From Cryptomeria japonica (taxonomy: Eukaryota > Streptophyta > Pinopsida > Cupressales > Cupressaceae), in the NCBI RefSeq assembly GCF_030272615.1, contig NC_081414.1, positions 820,939,896 through 821,003,895 of the forward strand: 64,000 nucleotides of DNA. The letters run 5' to 3'. The first letter of the stretch is position 1, and each line of letters opens with the position of its first letter. The translations under genes were made by a program, and so were the position numbers. Under the pieces are notes generated by a model. That model did no database searches, was not told where the DNA came from, and worked only from the letters and a program-made list of their open reading frames with translations. Below are positions 24,760 through 37,006 of this stretch, in pieces.

Positions 24760-25300
24760 GACAATGAGAAGAATTATACAACTTCTAGAGAGATATTTCT
24801 CATAAAAGACGCACCATTTCAAGAAAGGAATACATCCTAACCGAAGATCATGCATGTGCTTTCATGAAGGATAACTCCATTCAAGAAAGGACATCAAGTT
24901 ATGAATAACACAATAAAAGAGGTAATTTTTAAAGAGAGAGAAAGGGGAAGAAGAAGATTCAAAAAAGTCCTCTAAAGAGATTATTCATAATAGACATATC
25001 GTTTCAAGATAGGAGAAGATCCCACTTACGAAACATACATGTACTCGCATGAAGGAATACTCTATTCTAGAAAGGACATCAAGTTATGAATAACACAATA
25101 TACAAGGTAATTGTCAAAGACAGAGAAAGGAGAAGAAGGTTCACAAAAATTCTCTAAATAGAGATTATTCACAATAGATGTATCGTTTCAAGCAAGGAGA
25201 AGATCCCACTCATGGAATAGACATGCGTTCACATGAAGGAAAAATCCATGCAAGAATGGACATCAAGTTTATGAATAATGTACTCCATGAAAAAAATAGT
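24760..25300. repeat. About three tandem copies of a ~185-bp repeat
   Basis: Landmark GACATCAAGTT occurs at 24890, 25075 and 25258, giving spacings of 184-185 bp. Each unit also has a TCTCTAAAGAGATTATTCAT-like segment, CGTTTCAAG and a GGAGAAGATCCCACT-like segment. The first copy is the most diverged. Confidence 0.8.
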
Positions 25301-26554
25301 GAAACCCTAGAAAGAGGAAAATAAATATTCTTGCCCCACAAGAATAGAGGCAAAAATAAATAGACTATTATGTTGTTCACTAAGTATGATTGCAGCTGAA
25401 ATTGTACCACCATGAATGACAAGGAGCACCCAATAGGTAGGTTAACTATGTCACATAGTGAGGAGAAACATAATAGGAACTTGAATTTTATTTTAAATGA
25501 TTGTGATGAATATGCCATTCATTGTCAGATGTTATTTTAAAAATGCCTGAATCAATGCAATTTTGTATTTGTATTTTCAAAGCTTGACACTCATTAGTAG
25601 AATGACCATGAGTTTTATGATATTCACAAAAAGAAGAATTTTGAGAATGTTGTTTATGTTTTCTTCTTCTTTTAGGGCAAAGAGGAAATTTGTTGGAATT
25701 TAGAAGATTTGTCAACACATTTTCTTGTTGTAATTCAAAATTAGAATGAGAAGGTGTGGATTTACAAGACAATGGAGAAGAAGATGTTGACAAAGGAAAG
25801 TGTGTTTTCTCATGACTTTGTCGCTCACATTCAAGCATTTGTCCATTGCATCCAGGTGTATGTTCAAAAGAAGGTTCAATCTTATGGGGAATTGGATTGA
25901 ATTTTAAAGAGGCCCAATCAATTTCAAGATTTATGTTAAGAGAAAAATTTGGAATGTGAAATTGAGGCATCTTAGACTTTCTAGACAAGGTAGGAGTGAA
26001 AGCTAAGGACCCCCAATCATCCTCCAAGAGTTCTTCTTTAGGATCTTCTTTGGTAGGAGATGGGGTATTTGAGTGAATTCAAGAAAGGATCGTAGGAACT
26101 AAGAAAGCATATGATGCTTCACTTATGTTCGCATCAACTACCTCATTAGTATATGTGTAAGGCACAACATGATATTCAGGAAGAATCTTTGTTTTGTAGG
26201 AACATGAATGGAATTGATTTGATTTTTGTTAGGCTCTTGATTTTTGGGAGAGAGAGAATTATGATGAGAAATAATATCATCCTCTTGTTCTAAGGTACGT
26301 TTATGTTCAAGACACTCATTAGAAAAGGGACTATCACATGTAATTAATGCTTCATCTTTAGAGGGAAGATCATGAAAAGAAGGTACGGTATCACTAGGAT
26401 AAGTAACCATAATATCATCCTCTTGCACCAAATAGTCCTTATGAGGGAGGTACTTTGTAGGAGAAGAAGGGACACAATTCTCCAAAGATTCATATTTAGG
26501 AGGGAGATCCTTGAAAGAAGTGTCCATATTCCCATTTTGCACCAATGTGCCCAC
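25210..26554 (-). pseudogene. T: Gag-like remnant of a Tat/Athila-type gypsy element
   Basis: Minus-strand pieces in three frames. The first (26554-26138) is acidic and Ser/Pro-rich, with SFKDLPPKYESL and SFHDLPSKDEAL. The second (26027-25488) ends with a lysine/histidine-rich patch and the knuckle-like CEYHKTHGHSTNECQALK, a C-x2-H-x4-H-x4-C arrangement typical of the Gag C-terminus in Tat/Athila elements. The third (to 25210) shows no domain. No pol was found nearby. Assignment to the lineage rests on the knuckle alone. Confidence 0.5.
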
Positions 26555-26599
26555 ATTACTGAGATTAATGTTGGGAGAGGGTCAATCATAACTATGAAT

Positions 26600-27338
26600 G
26601 AACGAGAGAACTAAATTATCATCATATGTGTTGGTTAACAGATTTAGCGTTTCTTATGATAAATGACTCATGTATGCCCTTAGTTTTGACAAAGACAAAT
26701 AGAACCAACAATTGGGTAATCCAATGAATATTTTACCCTCTCCATAAGGGTGCAACTTCTCGTATGATCAATGAATTTTTAAACATACACAACTAGTAAA
26801 TTCACTTTTAACCAGAAAGTGACAAAAGGCATTTCACATTCACTAGTCAACACCACATGAATGCTAAGAAGATAAATGTTCTATATGTAAACCCGTAGAT
26901 TTACAATCAGAATAACTTCACTTCTCAGAATTTTTAATTAAAAAAATAATAAAATCATGGATTCTAATTGAGTCTCTCTCATGTCTTAAAGGACAAAGGG
27001 AATCAGAACATCCACACAAAGTTAACGAAATAATTACTTATCAAATTCATTCACAGACACATGAAAAGTGGATAATCAAAGAAGCAACAAATTCTAGACA
27101 AATAGATATATTCCAACAGAGATTCTTCTTTTTGCTTTCAAATACATAGATTTGGAAGTTAATGAAAATGTCTAATTTTATTCACTGATAAAATCCTTCA
27201 TTGAAAATCCACAATACCTAAAACAAAGACTGCTAATTTTTCTCAAAATTTCTCGAACCTTTTTAAAGTCTTATTCTAGAAATATATAGCTAAACTTCTT
27301 ACCCTAACCACCCAGTAACCATAGAGTTACACCACTCT
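26600..27338. other. Unassigned AT-rich host sequence left of E1
   Basis: No open frame or recognisable motif on either strand. It ends with ACTCT (27334-27338), one copy of the E1 target duplication, and must join 41769 in the pre-insertion sequence. It may be the 3' part of H or the 5' part of T. Confidence 0.5.
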
Positions 27339-28108
27339 TGTTAGGATTCCCAAAGATACTAAGAAGGGGGGGGGGGTGAATCAGTATCTAACCATTTTAC
27401 AGATTTTTTGAACTTATTAAGTAATTTGCATTCCAAAACAATGTACCGGTAAACAAGAATTAATGCAGTAAATATGAACAATAAACACAACATATAAATC
27501 ACACCATAACACAAGATTTTTGGCGAGGAAACCTGATGTGGGAAAATCCTTGGTGGGATTTGTGACCCACAATATTCACTCATTGGCCAATGAATGGATA
27601 TTAATTACAATAGTGTGCCTCCACATGCAGGAAGGCCAACTGCCTAGAGCTCACTACTCAAATAAAAAAGGAAGTCTCACTGACTTACAAAAATGGATTA
27701 TGGAAATCCAATATGATGTACTGCTACAAAAAGAATCTGCTATGCCAGGTTCAGTATCGGTTTAAGCTCATACAATAACCATAAACCTTTCTCCAAAATC
27801 TGCCTTAATATTCGCTCTACAAATCCATCCTATCATCTCTCTACAAAATGATCTACAAGATCTCATACTCATATATGAGTTTTATTACAATATGCCATGT
27901 CGTCTTACAAAAAGATATTACAATTAAATACAATATACAATAATCAAAATCATGTCGGCTAGGGTGCCGATAAACATTCTTCTCACTGCCGGTGAACTAT
28001 CTACTGGTGTAGAGTTTGTCAGTGTCGGTGCCATAAGATTGAAAGGTTGCCATCAATGACAATACCTTAAATTACCTACAATTCTCATTGGAGTGTGAAA
28101 TGCCAAAA
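27339..28108 (-). repeat. E1 3' LTR (left copy)
   Basis: Plus strand starts TGTTAGGATTCCC and ends AAATGCCAAAA (expected ...CCAACA; one change). It carries a run of 11 or more G near 27365, which is the C-rich box TGATTCACCCC on the minus strand. 770 bp, alignable with 41033-41763. Confidence 0.9.
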
Positions 28109-28120
28109 ATCTCCCCCTTT
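28109..28120 (-). promoter_or_regulatory. E1 polypurine tract
   Basis: The minus strand reads AAAGGGGGAGAT at the LTR edge. This tract and its flanks are nearly identical to the Copia-A tract at 32317-32328. Confidence 0.88.
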
Positions 28121-28312
28121 GACATTGATGGCAACACCCATGAGAAAAATTCAAAATTGTATCCAAAAATTGAAGTCCAAAAATCTTACCAAAACTGTGT
28201 GCTCCCCTTGAGCAGATGATCCCTAAGTCAATCATTTTTCTCTTCTCTACTACTCCCCCTTTGACATCAATGACAAAGGCTGTCAAAATGTCAACTAAGT
28301 GTAGTTTCAGCT

Positions 28313-30788
28313 TTAGCCTTGTAATGAGTTGGTTATAATCTGAAATAGGTCTGCTAATAGCAAGTTCAGGCTCTGAGTAAATTTGTTGCTATCCTTCAAT
28401 GCTACCTCTCTTCTTTGAATGGTACCGGTGAGATGATGCATTTTCTCTTCTAGTGTTTTTTGTCCTTGTACAAGTGCTTCTGAGATCTATTTCCTTAAAG
28501 AGATGAGGTTATCCAGCTTAGGACTGAGTTTACATTTAAGTTCTTTTGCTTTTCCTTTTATTCTTTCCTTCTCCTTTTCCAATTTTTCAATTTTCTCCTC
28601 AAATCCAGCTATCTCCTGTTCTATAACTGATATTGGTTCAGATGAACCAATGATATTGTCAGCTATATCATCTTTTTCTTTTTGCACTTTCTTGATCTCC
28701 TTATCAATATCCACTGTCAAAAGATTAGTCTTACATGTATCTCTATACAGTTCTTTAAACTCCATTACTATTTTACTCAGTGTTAGTAAGAGGGTATCAA
28801 TGTGTCCCATGCACTTCTTTATTGTCTCATCAAAGAATTTCTCTTTTTCCTTATCCATTTTCTCTTTAAATGTCTCCTCATTTATTTGATCAACAGTCAA
28901 TATGTTGTTGGTGATGTACTTAGACAATGTGTCTAATTGACTCAAATAATCTTTATTTTCTACATTGCACTTGGGTGCAATTAATTTAAGAATAGGAATG
29001 GTATCATCTATAGCCTTATATGCTAATACATTACAATCTATGATTTTCTTAATTGAATCTAATAATACCTCACTCACATTTGCTGGACTAAATTCTATCA
29101 TGCAAGTTCCAGATGATTGTCCAACTACCTTAACAATCTCCATGTTATCGGTGTGAGTAACCTCTTTGCTTGTCTTGACCTCTGGTAGGTCAGTTTGTGT
29201 CTACATTTCTATCAGTAAAGGTTTAGGCTTCTCAGCTATTTTCGGTGGCACTGTCTCTATATGTACATGTGACTCAACCTTTTCCTCAACTAGTTTCTCT
29301 ACCTATTTCTTAGACTGTTTCTCTATGCTCTCTTCTGTCGGTTTTTCTGATGGTTTCTCAGTGATATCAGTCGATGCCTCTGATGATTTTTTAGTGGCAT
29401 CCACTGTCGGTTTATCTATCTGCACCTTAGCACTATCCACTAAAAGTAACTCAATAGGCTTCTCTATATTTTCTGTAGTTGGTATTTCATCTATATTTTT
29501 TTCAATGTTTGTATCAATGGTATCAGTCACCATTTCACTAACCCCAATTTCAATATGTTCCACTATTTTTTCTACATGTGTCTCTACCTCAACATTTTCA
29601 GCTGGTGGCTTAGTTGCCACATCTTTCTTCTCACCAGTGGTCTCCTTATCAACCATAATATTGACCTCCTGAGTATCAATATTCATTGTGTATAGGATCT
29701 CAGACTCAGGATTTGTATCCTCATTTGGAGTCTCCACATCCTCAGTAGCCGGTGTTGCATCTATCTGAACTGGTGGAGTAACAGTAGGAGGTGGAAAATT
29801 GTCTATTACTTTTATGGTAGGTAGTCCACCTACCTTGCCTTTTCCCTTATCCTTATCCTTTTGGTATACCTTAAAAGTTTTTGGTCTATTTAGTTCTTCT
29901 TGCTTCTCTTACTCCACAAAGAAGATGTCCCATTTATCTATTGTCTCTTCTGTGATCTCATTAACCCTGCCGGCCATTAGACTTACATGCCAGTGACCAC
30001 TAGAAAATATTGTTATGTTAGCTTCACTAATCAACTCATCAATTTCTTCCATTGATTTAACCAGGTGAACAACTAGCAATTTCTTAATCTTTATTTTCTT
30101 ATCTAGTTCCATAATGGCCAACCTTTTAGCATCTAGTTGCCTATAAATATCACTAGGAAAATCATCTACAACCTCTATCAAAAATTTCTTATAAATGTCA
30201 AGGTGTAAGATGATGCTATTCTCTATGCTTTCCTTTTCTTCATTGGTAAATGTATCATATAATTTACTAACATTAGAAAAAATCCCATCATCTGTTATTT
30301 CATTCAAAAGATTTTCAAGAGGAGGGATAACCTGTTTTTCCTTTCTCTTTCTTGGTGTCATATTTTTAGCTGGGGGCCTCACTGTTTGTTGTTTCTTTCT
30401 TGCCTTTTTAGGTGTAGGAGAGGGTACCAATAAAGGTTTTCTCTTCCTATCTACTCTTTTAAACTCTGCAAGGATTTCACTTTCTGATGAAGTTCCAACT
30501 AGTGAGAGGTGAGATTTCGGTTGTAACCCTTCCAAATCACTTTCTTTGATACCAGTGATATTCATTATGTTTTCCTTGATCTCTTTCACCTGTTTATTTG
30601 CACTCCTAGTATATTTCTCTCTTTTATTCCTTTGTTTTAGTGTTTGCACACCACTTTCAATGGTTTCAGCATTACCAAACACTTTTTCCTTAGGTTCTCT
30701 AGGGGTTTCAAGTAGGGCTTTGGCATATGTTTCAATTATATTCACATCAGCCTCATAACCTATCTCTGTCACCCGAACAGTTCTAGGA
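28313..30788 (-). pseudogene. E1 ORF2, C-terminal part (after Copia-A insertion)
   Basis: This continues the ORF2 frame from 38534 exactly when Copia-A and one target duplication are removed. It begins PRTVRVTEIGYEADVN and is followed by a basic nuclear-type segment (KKARKKQQ). Next is a conserved globular stretch (LHLDIYKKFLIEVVDDFP ... ITEETIDKWDIFF) that aligns with E2. A long Thr/Glu/Lys/Ile-rich linker (29737-29303) and a coiled-coil tail (KIEKLEKEKERIKGKAKELK) follow. All pieces share one frame. In-frame stops follow FFVE (29909), EKQSKK (29303) and ISLRK (28487), with others between. The likely end is a TAA at 28313. The function is unknown; I recognise no enzymatic motif. Confidence 0.75.
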
Positions 30789-30793
30789 AGCAC

Positions 30794-32316
30794 TATAAGT
30801 TTTGATACTAAAATTAAAGTATAGATTCCAATAGCTAACAAGATGAGAGAGGGGGGGTGAATCATACAAACTTAATCTTCCATAAAATCAATAGATTCAA
30901 CCTCGGTAACTTATACTTCAGCAATATAACCAAAAACTGCTAAACATGCAAACTCATAAACACATAATCATCATAAAACTCATAACACCAGATTTAACAT
31001 GGAAACCCAAATAGGGAAAAACCACTGTGGGATTTTGGACCCACTAAGAAATATACTCTTTTAGAGTATGCTTGGTTAAAAGCAAATCTTGTTAAAGATT
31101 ACAAACACATTGCTAGATGTGACCCGGTTAAGGGATTTCCCTCAGATCTATTAGGATCTTCACTTTGTTAGAAGTGACCTTGTCAAAGGATTTCAAACAC
31201 TCATTTGGAATGTTACCTTGCTAGAGGGTTTACAAATAAGACTATTAATTCCACTCAGTTAAGAGATTTCCTGTCACTTACAAAATAACAATAATAAAAA
31301 TATATCTGCAACTTCACATCTAAAATGCTAAAGAAGATTCTTATTTTCTCAAAACAATCTAGTCACAGGACTTATCTTGTCGCTCTGCTGGGCTCCCTAC
31401 TCTATTATTCAAATAGGTCTTCAAGCTTCTGTGCTCGGTAATCACTATGTAGCATCCTTGTGCTTACACTTGCCCGCATACATTGTTTATCAACAATTCC
31501 TTATTTATAAACAATTGCTAACTGCTTAATCTCCTTGATCACATTTCCCATGATCAATCTTAGCTATCAGATCTTCAAACTTGACTAGGTTCAATGTATC
31601 CTTTGGATCTAAAAATGTTTTACCTTGCCTAGGGACTTGCATTCCTTTCTTGGAACTTGCACAAGGTTATTGCAGTTCAATCTGCGCTGTAGATCTTCCT
31701 GCTGATTTTCCTTTGCCATAGATCCTTAACAAACTTCATGCATGACATACCAATCATTTATACATCTCCAGCTAATCATTGTCCTTCATTAAATAATGCT
31801 TTTATCCATCCAATGTGATTTGTCATAACTCGGTTGCAACTTGGTAAATACTAAACTTTATTCGGTAGACATTCTGCCTTCATTAACCGATATCGATAAC
31901 CTTAGGGTTTACCGACTAGGTTCCTTAGGGTTTACCGACTAGGTTCTTTGCTCGGTGACATAGTATAGTATTAACCCTACAATCAACAACATATGTAGGA
32001 TATCAAAACCATCTAAATATCATGATCTCATCATTGTCTAACTCGGTAATAGTTGCCCATTGAATAACTTATTTCTCCCCTTATTGATTGCATTCTTTCT
32101 GTGTCATTTACCGACATCTTAATTCTCTTCAAATCAATCTTCTCAAGATATGGCAACATCACACTAAATCAGAAAATCAATTTCTTGACATCAATGAAAA
32201 AATAATGTTATAAAGATAGTTATCATCCTTCTTCAGTTATATCAAATAATCTCCAACAACCTTCTCAATATCCTTAATGAATATCAACAATCTTTCTTTC
32301 TACTGAAATGCCAACA
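30794..32316 (-). repeat. Copia-A 3' LTR (left copy)
   Basis: Plus strand starts TATAAGTTTTGATA (TG mutated to TA) and ends GAAATGCCAACA. 1,523 bp, colinear with 37007-38528. Confidence 0.92.
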
Positions 32317-32328
32317 ATCTCCCCCTTT
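32317..32328 (-). promoter_or_regulatory. Copia-A polypurine tract
   Basis: The minus strand reads AAAGGGGGAGAT beside the LTR start TGTTGGCATTTC. Confidence 0.9.
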
Positions 32329-32742
32329 GGCATTGATGGCAAAACCAACTTTTAAATGGTAATACCAACAAGATATTCAAATTGATTCGGATTCAGATTG
32401 TTGTTAGACTTCTCCTGTTATCCTTGAGCTGTTGTCTTGCATTTAGTCTTCTCTATTTTGCAATCTTCTCCCTGTTTCATTAGTCTTCTATTATTCAAGG
32501 CTTTACCATCCAGTCAACCATTTAGTCTTCTCCCCTTTGACAACAATGCCAAAAAGTAAAAGAACTAAATCATGATTTCTTCCTCTGTGAAGTGATTTGC
32601 CTTGCTATGTATCATCTCAGTCTCGGTCAGGGCAACTTGTCTCTATTCACTATTTCCTGCACAACTTCAAAAAACCTTCTAAAGTGCATAAATCAGCATC
32701 AATCCACACATAATATTCTGTAGATTCATCGAATTGATACTT

Positions 32743-34503
32743 TCACCAAACTTTGTCAGTGAGTAGAAGATAGGGGTAGACCCCTAACTTGCTTCTGAGA
32801 TACTCAAAAGTGTCCCTTGGCAATGGCTTTGTGAAGATGTCTGCTAATTGCTCCTTTGAACTGATATATTCCAGCACAACTTTCTTCTCTTGAACTTCTT
32901 CTCTGAGATAATGATACTTTATAGATATATGCTTTATCTTAGAGTGCATTACTGGATTCTTTGAAATGTTAATGGTACTAGTATTATCACAAAATATAGT
33001 TACTAGCTCGGTAACTTTCTCATTTATACCTTCCAATAGTTGTTTGATCCATGCTATATTGGTACAATTCAATGTTGCAGCAACATATTCAGCTTCTGTT
33101 GTTGACTGTGAGATACATCCTTGTTTCTTGCTAAGCCAACTCACTAGTCTTTCTCCCAAAAAGAAAGCTCCACCACTTGTGCTTTTCCTATCATCTATGT
33201 TGCCTGCCCAATCAGCATTAGTATAAACTTTTAAATCAAAATCATTCTTCTTTTCATATACTAAGCCATAATCTTCAGTGCCTCTCAGGTATCTAAAAAT
33301 TCTCTTGATTGCTGTCATATGGGTTTCCTTGGGATCTACAGAGACTCTTGCAACAATATCTACTACATGTGCTATATTTGGTCTACTATGCACAACATAT
33401 TGCAACTTTACAATCATAGATCAGTAAAGTATCACATCAACAGATGTAGATTCATCATTCTTTGATAGTTTACAGTTAGTAGTCATAGGATTACTTACTG
33501 GTTTAGAATCCTCCATTCCAAATTTCTTCAAGATTTCCTTTATGTACTTGGATTGAGTAATGAAAATCTCATCTTTCATTTGCTGTATCTATAAACCTAT
33601 AAAATATTTTATCTCACCGATTAGTGACATCTCAAATTCTTTGCACATTTCATTTCCAAAATTCTTGCATAAAGAGTCATTTCCACAAAATATAATATCA
33701 TCAACAAATATGGCTGAGATCAGTATTCCATTGTCCTCATCATTCTTCATGTACATATTGTTGTTTTCACTTGTCCTTATAAAACCAATCTTGATCAAAT
33801 AAGAGTGCAGTCTTTCATACCATGCTCTAGGTGCTTGTTTCAGACCATATAAAGCTTTGTTTAGTTTACATACCTGATCTTTACTCCTGTCTTCAACAAA
33901 TCCTTCAGGTTGTTCAATATAAACTTCTTCTTCTAGTATACCATTCAAAAATGCAGATTTAACATCCATTTGATATACCTTGAAATTTTTGAAAGCAGTA
34001 TATGCCAACAATATTCTTACTCACTCAAGTCTAGCTACAAGTGCAAAGGTCTCACCATAATCTATTCCTTCTTCTTGAGCATAACCTTTGCAAACTAGTC
34101 TTGCTTTGTTGTGAATGACCTCACCTTTTTCATTTAGCTTGTTTCTGAAAATCCACTTTGTACTGATTACATTTTTGTCCTTCGGTCTTGGGATCAGTGT
34201 CCATGTGTCATTCTTCTTGATTTGATCAATCTCTTCTGTCATAGCATTTACCCAATCTTCACTGTTAAATGCCTCTTTCACTATTCTCGGTTCAAATTCA
34301 GATATCAGACATCTGTTCTGTCTCAATTTGTTCCTTGTCATCACTGGATCATCCTTATCTCCTATAATCTGACTTGATGCATGATGTCTTCTGACATATT
34401 TGGCTAGTATAGGCTCGGTAGGCTCTGTATGATCTTCTTCATCACTTGGTAACTGGACATTATCTTCATTTTCATTAGCAGCTTTCTCGGTAGGACTTCT
34501 CAG
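32743..34503 (-). pseudogene. Copia-A reverse transcriptase and RNase H (stops)
   Basis: The RT has WVNAMTEEIDQIKKNDTWTL, HNKARLVCKGYAQEEGIDY, QMDVKSAFLNGILEEEVYI, ALYGLKQAPRAWYERL and the catalytic FVDDIIF box (F for Y). RNase H has RSTSGGAFFLGERLVSWLSKKQ, STTEAEYVAA and the final EQLADIFTKPLP. In-frame stops are at 34021 (TGA), 33589 (TAG) and 33421 (TGA), with no frameshift. It terminates with TGA at 32743. The TGA at 33421 fits a CGA (Arg) to TGA change, and the TAG at 33589 fits Gln. Confidence 0.92.
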
Positions 34504-35628
34504 TTAAACATAAACAAATTCTTCATAATCTTCCGGTTCTTTGGAATTTCCTTCATCATTTCTTTCTGCAAATTCATCAATTTTCACATTTGCACTTTCC
34601 ACTATTTTGTTAGATGATTTGATCAGACATTTAAATGCTTTACTTCTAGAAGAATAACCAAGAAATGTCCCTTCTTCACTTTTCTGATCAAACTTTCCAT
34701 TTCTGTCATATTTGTGAACATAGCATCTACTTCCAAAGATTTTAAAATAACTTACATTAGGTTTCTTGTCATACCAGATCTCATATGGTGTCTTCATAGT
34801 TCCTTTCTTTAGTTGAACTCGGTTCAGGGTATAAACTGTAGTGCTGATTGATTCTCTCCAAAATATTTGAGGTACCCTTTTTTCTATCATCAGGATTCTA
34901 GCACAATCTACTATTGATATGTTTCTTCTCTCAGCTATCCCATTTTGTTGAGGTGTTCTCGGTGCAGATACTTGCCTTTTTATACCATGATCATTGTAGA
35001 ATAAGTTAAATTCATCAGAAGTGAACTCTCCTCCTCTATCAGATCTAAGACATTTCAGCTATCTTCCTATTTCATTTTCAACTCTTCCCTTGTATCATTT
35101 AAACATTTGAAAAGCTTCTGATTTTTCTTTTAAAAACGTGACTGACATCATCCTTGAGTAATCATCCACAAATAATATGAAATACTTATCACCATAATAA
35201 ATTTGAACTTTCATGGGACCACAAAGATCAGTGTATACTAGATCTAAAATTCCTTTAGAAGTGTAGGACTTACTTGTAGAGCTTGATCTTGTCATCTTAC
35301 CCATTTGGCATCTTTGACACATAGCATTCTCAAGTTTTTCAAGACTTGGTAGACCTCTTACTCGGTGCTTCTTACTTATTTTGATTAGATTATCAAAATT
35401 TACATGACAAAATCTTTTATGCCATAACCAGGTATCATCTATCTTAGCATAAAGACACTTGTTCTGAGTGGAGTCAAGATGAAATGTATTACCCTTTGTT
35501 TGTGTCCCGGTAGCAGCTAACTTTCTATGCTTGTCATGAACTTTGACAATTCCTTTCTGAAATTCTATTCGGTATCCTATATTGTTTAGCTGTGCTACAC
35601 TCAACAAATTGTATTTCAAACCTTTAAC
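34504..35628 (-). pseudogene. Copia-A integrase (stops)
   Basis: The zinc-binding HHCC region is HKRFCHVNFDNLIKI then CQRCQMGKMTR. The core has YTDLCGPM, FVDDYSRM, RSDRGGEF and PQQNGIAERRN, giving the D, D and E residues. Stops are at 35095 (TGA), 35059 (TAG before LKCLRSD, a Gln position in relatives) and 34504 (TAA). The frame is continuous with gag and RT. Confidence 0.92.
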
Positions 35629-36942
35629 CTAGTATACATCATCACATTTAGCATTGTCAAGAAGTGTTATAGATCCTTTACCTTTCACCGGACATGGTGC
35701 ATCATTACCAAATCTTACATAGCCTCCATCATAGTCTTCTAATTTAACAAACTTGTGTTTATCACTTGTCATATGATGTGAGCATCCACTGTCTATGATC
35801 CAAGAATCATTATTATTTATGTGAGATATTAGGGCTTTTTCTTCATACCTTTCTTCATCAGATCCATCTTTAATAGCCACATAAACAACTTCCTCAGTAT
35901 TAGTTTCATCAGATTTGTCATCGTTGGATTCCTCATCAGCTACTAGACATGTCTTTCTATCTCTCCTTCTGAAGTCTAGGTGTCCTCTATATTGGTTTTC
36001 TTTTTGCCTGTTATCTTGGTATTCTCTCTTTTCACTAGATTCTTTGTCAGGACAGTTAGAAGCCATATGTCCTATTTTATCACAATTGAAACATTTTAAA
36101 GGTAGCTTTCCTTTATACTTACCTTTTCCTCTCAGTAACCTTCTGGCTAATAATGCTTCAAACTCTTCTTGCTTCTTGATTTCCTCATATAGTTTGTGTA
36201 CTTCTTCCATGTTCTTACAAAATCTTTCACTTGCTCCACCGTGATTCCGTTCAGAATACTTACTCATTCTATCATTGTAATCATTAGATTCACCAATACG
36301 AAAAGAACTGAATGCAGATTCTAATTTATTTACTGAAGACCCACTGTTATCAAAATTACTTAACTCAAATGCATGTAGCTTACCAATAGTAGCATCCAAA
36401 GAAACTGGCATATTAGGTACAAACCTCAATCCATTGATTGCAGAGACTCGAATAGCATAAGCAGGTAGAAGGGTTCTCAACAACTTACTTGTTACATCCT
36501 TTTCTTCAATAGTTCCTCTTGCTCCTTTAATTTGATTGACAATCTCCTTTAGTCTTGTACTATATTGGGTTATGTTCTCACCTTCATTCATTCTTATGGA
36601 TTCAAGTTGTCCTCTTAGACTATCTACTTTTTCTCTTTGAACATGTTCATCACCGCCATACATAGAAATGAGCTTAGTCCACATTGCTTTTGCATCATTG
36701 CAGCCTTCTAGATCATTAAACTCTGAGTCGGTCAATGCTGATGTTATTTCAATCATAGCTTGAATGTGTTCTTGCTTTTCCTTTATCTCTTCCAAGGTCA
36801 TAGGGTTGGTGCTTGGTGCAATGTAATCATTCTCTGGATAATATGTTGCATATTCTCCAATTCTTGATAAATGTAGCTTCATCCTTTTCTGCCATGTGGA
36901 GAAACTTGACGTGTTTGGCTTCGGTGCATCCCTTTCATACAT
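35629..36942 (-). pseudogene. Copia-A Gag and protease (open 437 residues)
   Basis: The ATG at 36942 lies about 50 bp inside the primer site. The Gag core (FSTWQKRMKLHLSRIG, LEGCNDAKAMWTKLISMYGG, LRGQLESIRMNEGENITQY, LLRTLLPAYAI) is followed by the CCHC knuckle CFNCDKIGHMASNC. The protease site SWIIDSGCSHHMTSD comes next. The open stretch stops with a TAG at 35629 between protease and integrase, inside DVY-stop-VKGLK. Copia-B has a TAG at the same site. Gag is otherwise intact, unusual in this window. Confidence 0.93.
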
Positions 36943-36993
36943 CTTCGGATCTTTGCCTCAAGTACATTTAAACTTTTCTTCCGGAGTCCAAAT

Positions 36994-37004
36994 CTCTAAT
37001 ACCA
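36994..37004 (-). promoter_or_regulatory. Copia-A primer binding site
   Basis: The minus strand reads TGGTATTAGAG, the tRNA-Met type site with one C-to-T change, two bases inside the 5' LTR. Confidence 0.88.
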
Positions 37005-37006
37005 AT

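Noticed and set aside
27363-27376. G-run as a G-quadruplex
   Set aside because: One homopolymer run of about 11-12 G; the right LTR copy lacks it, so it looks like slippage in the C-rich LTR box.
28503-30758. Plus-strand open frames opposite E1 ORF2 (Ser/Phe-rich)
   Set aside because: They are antisense shadows of the Lys/Glu/Thr-rich ORF2 and have no counterpart in E2.
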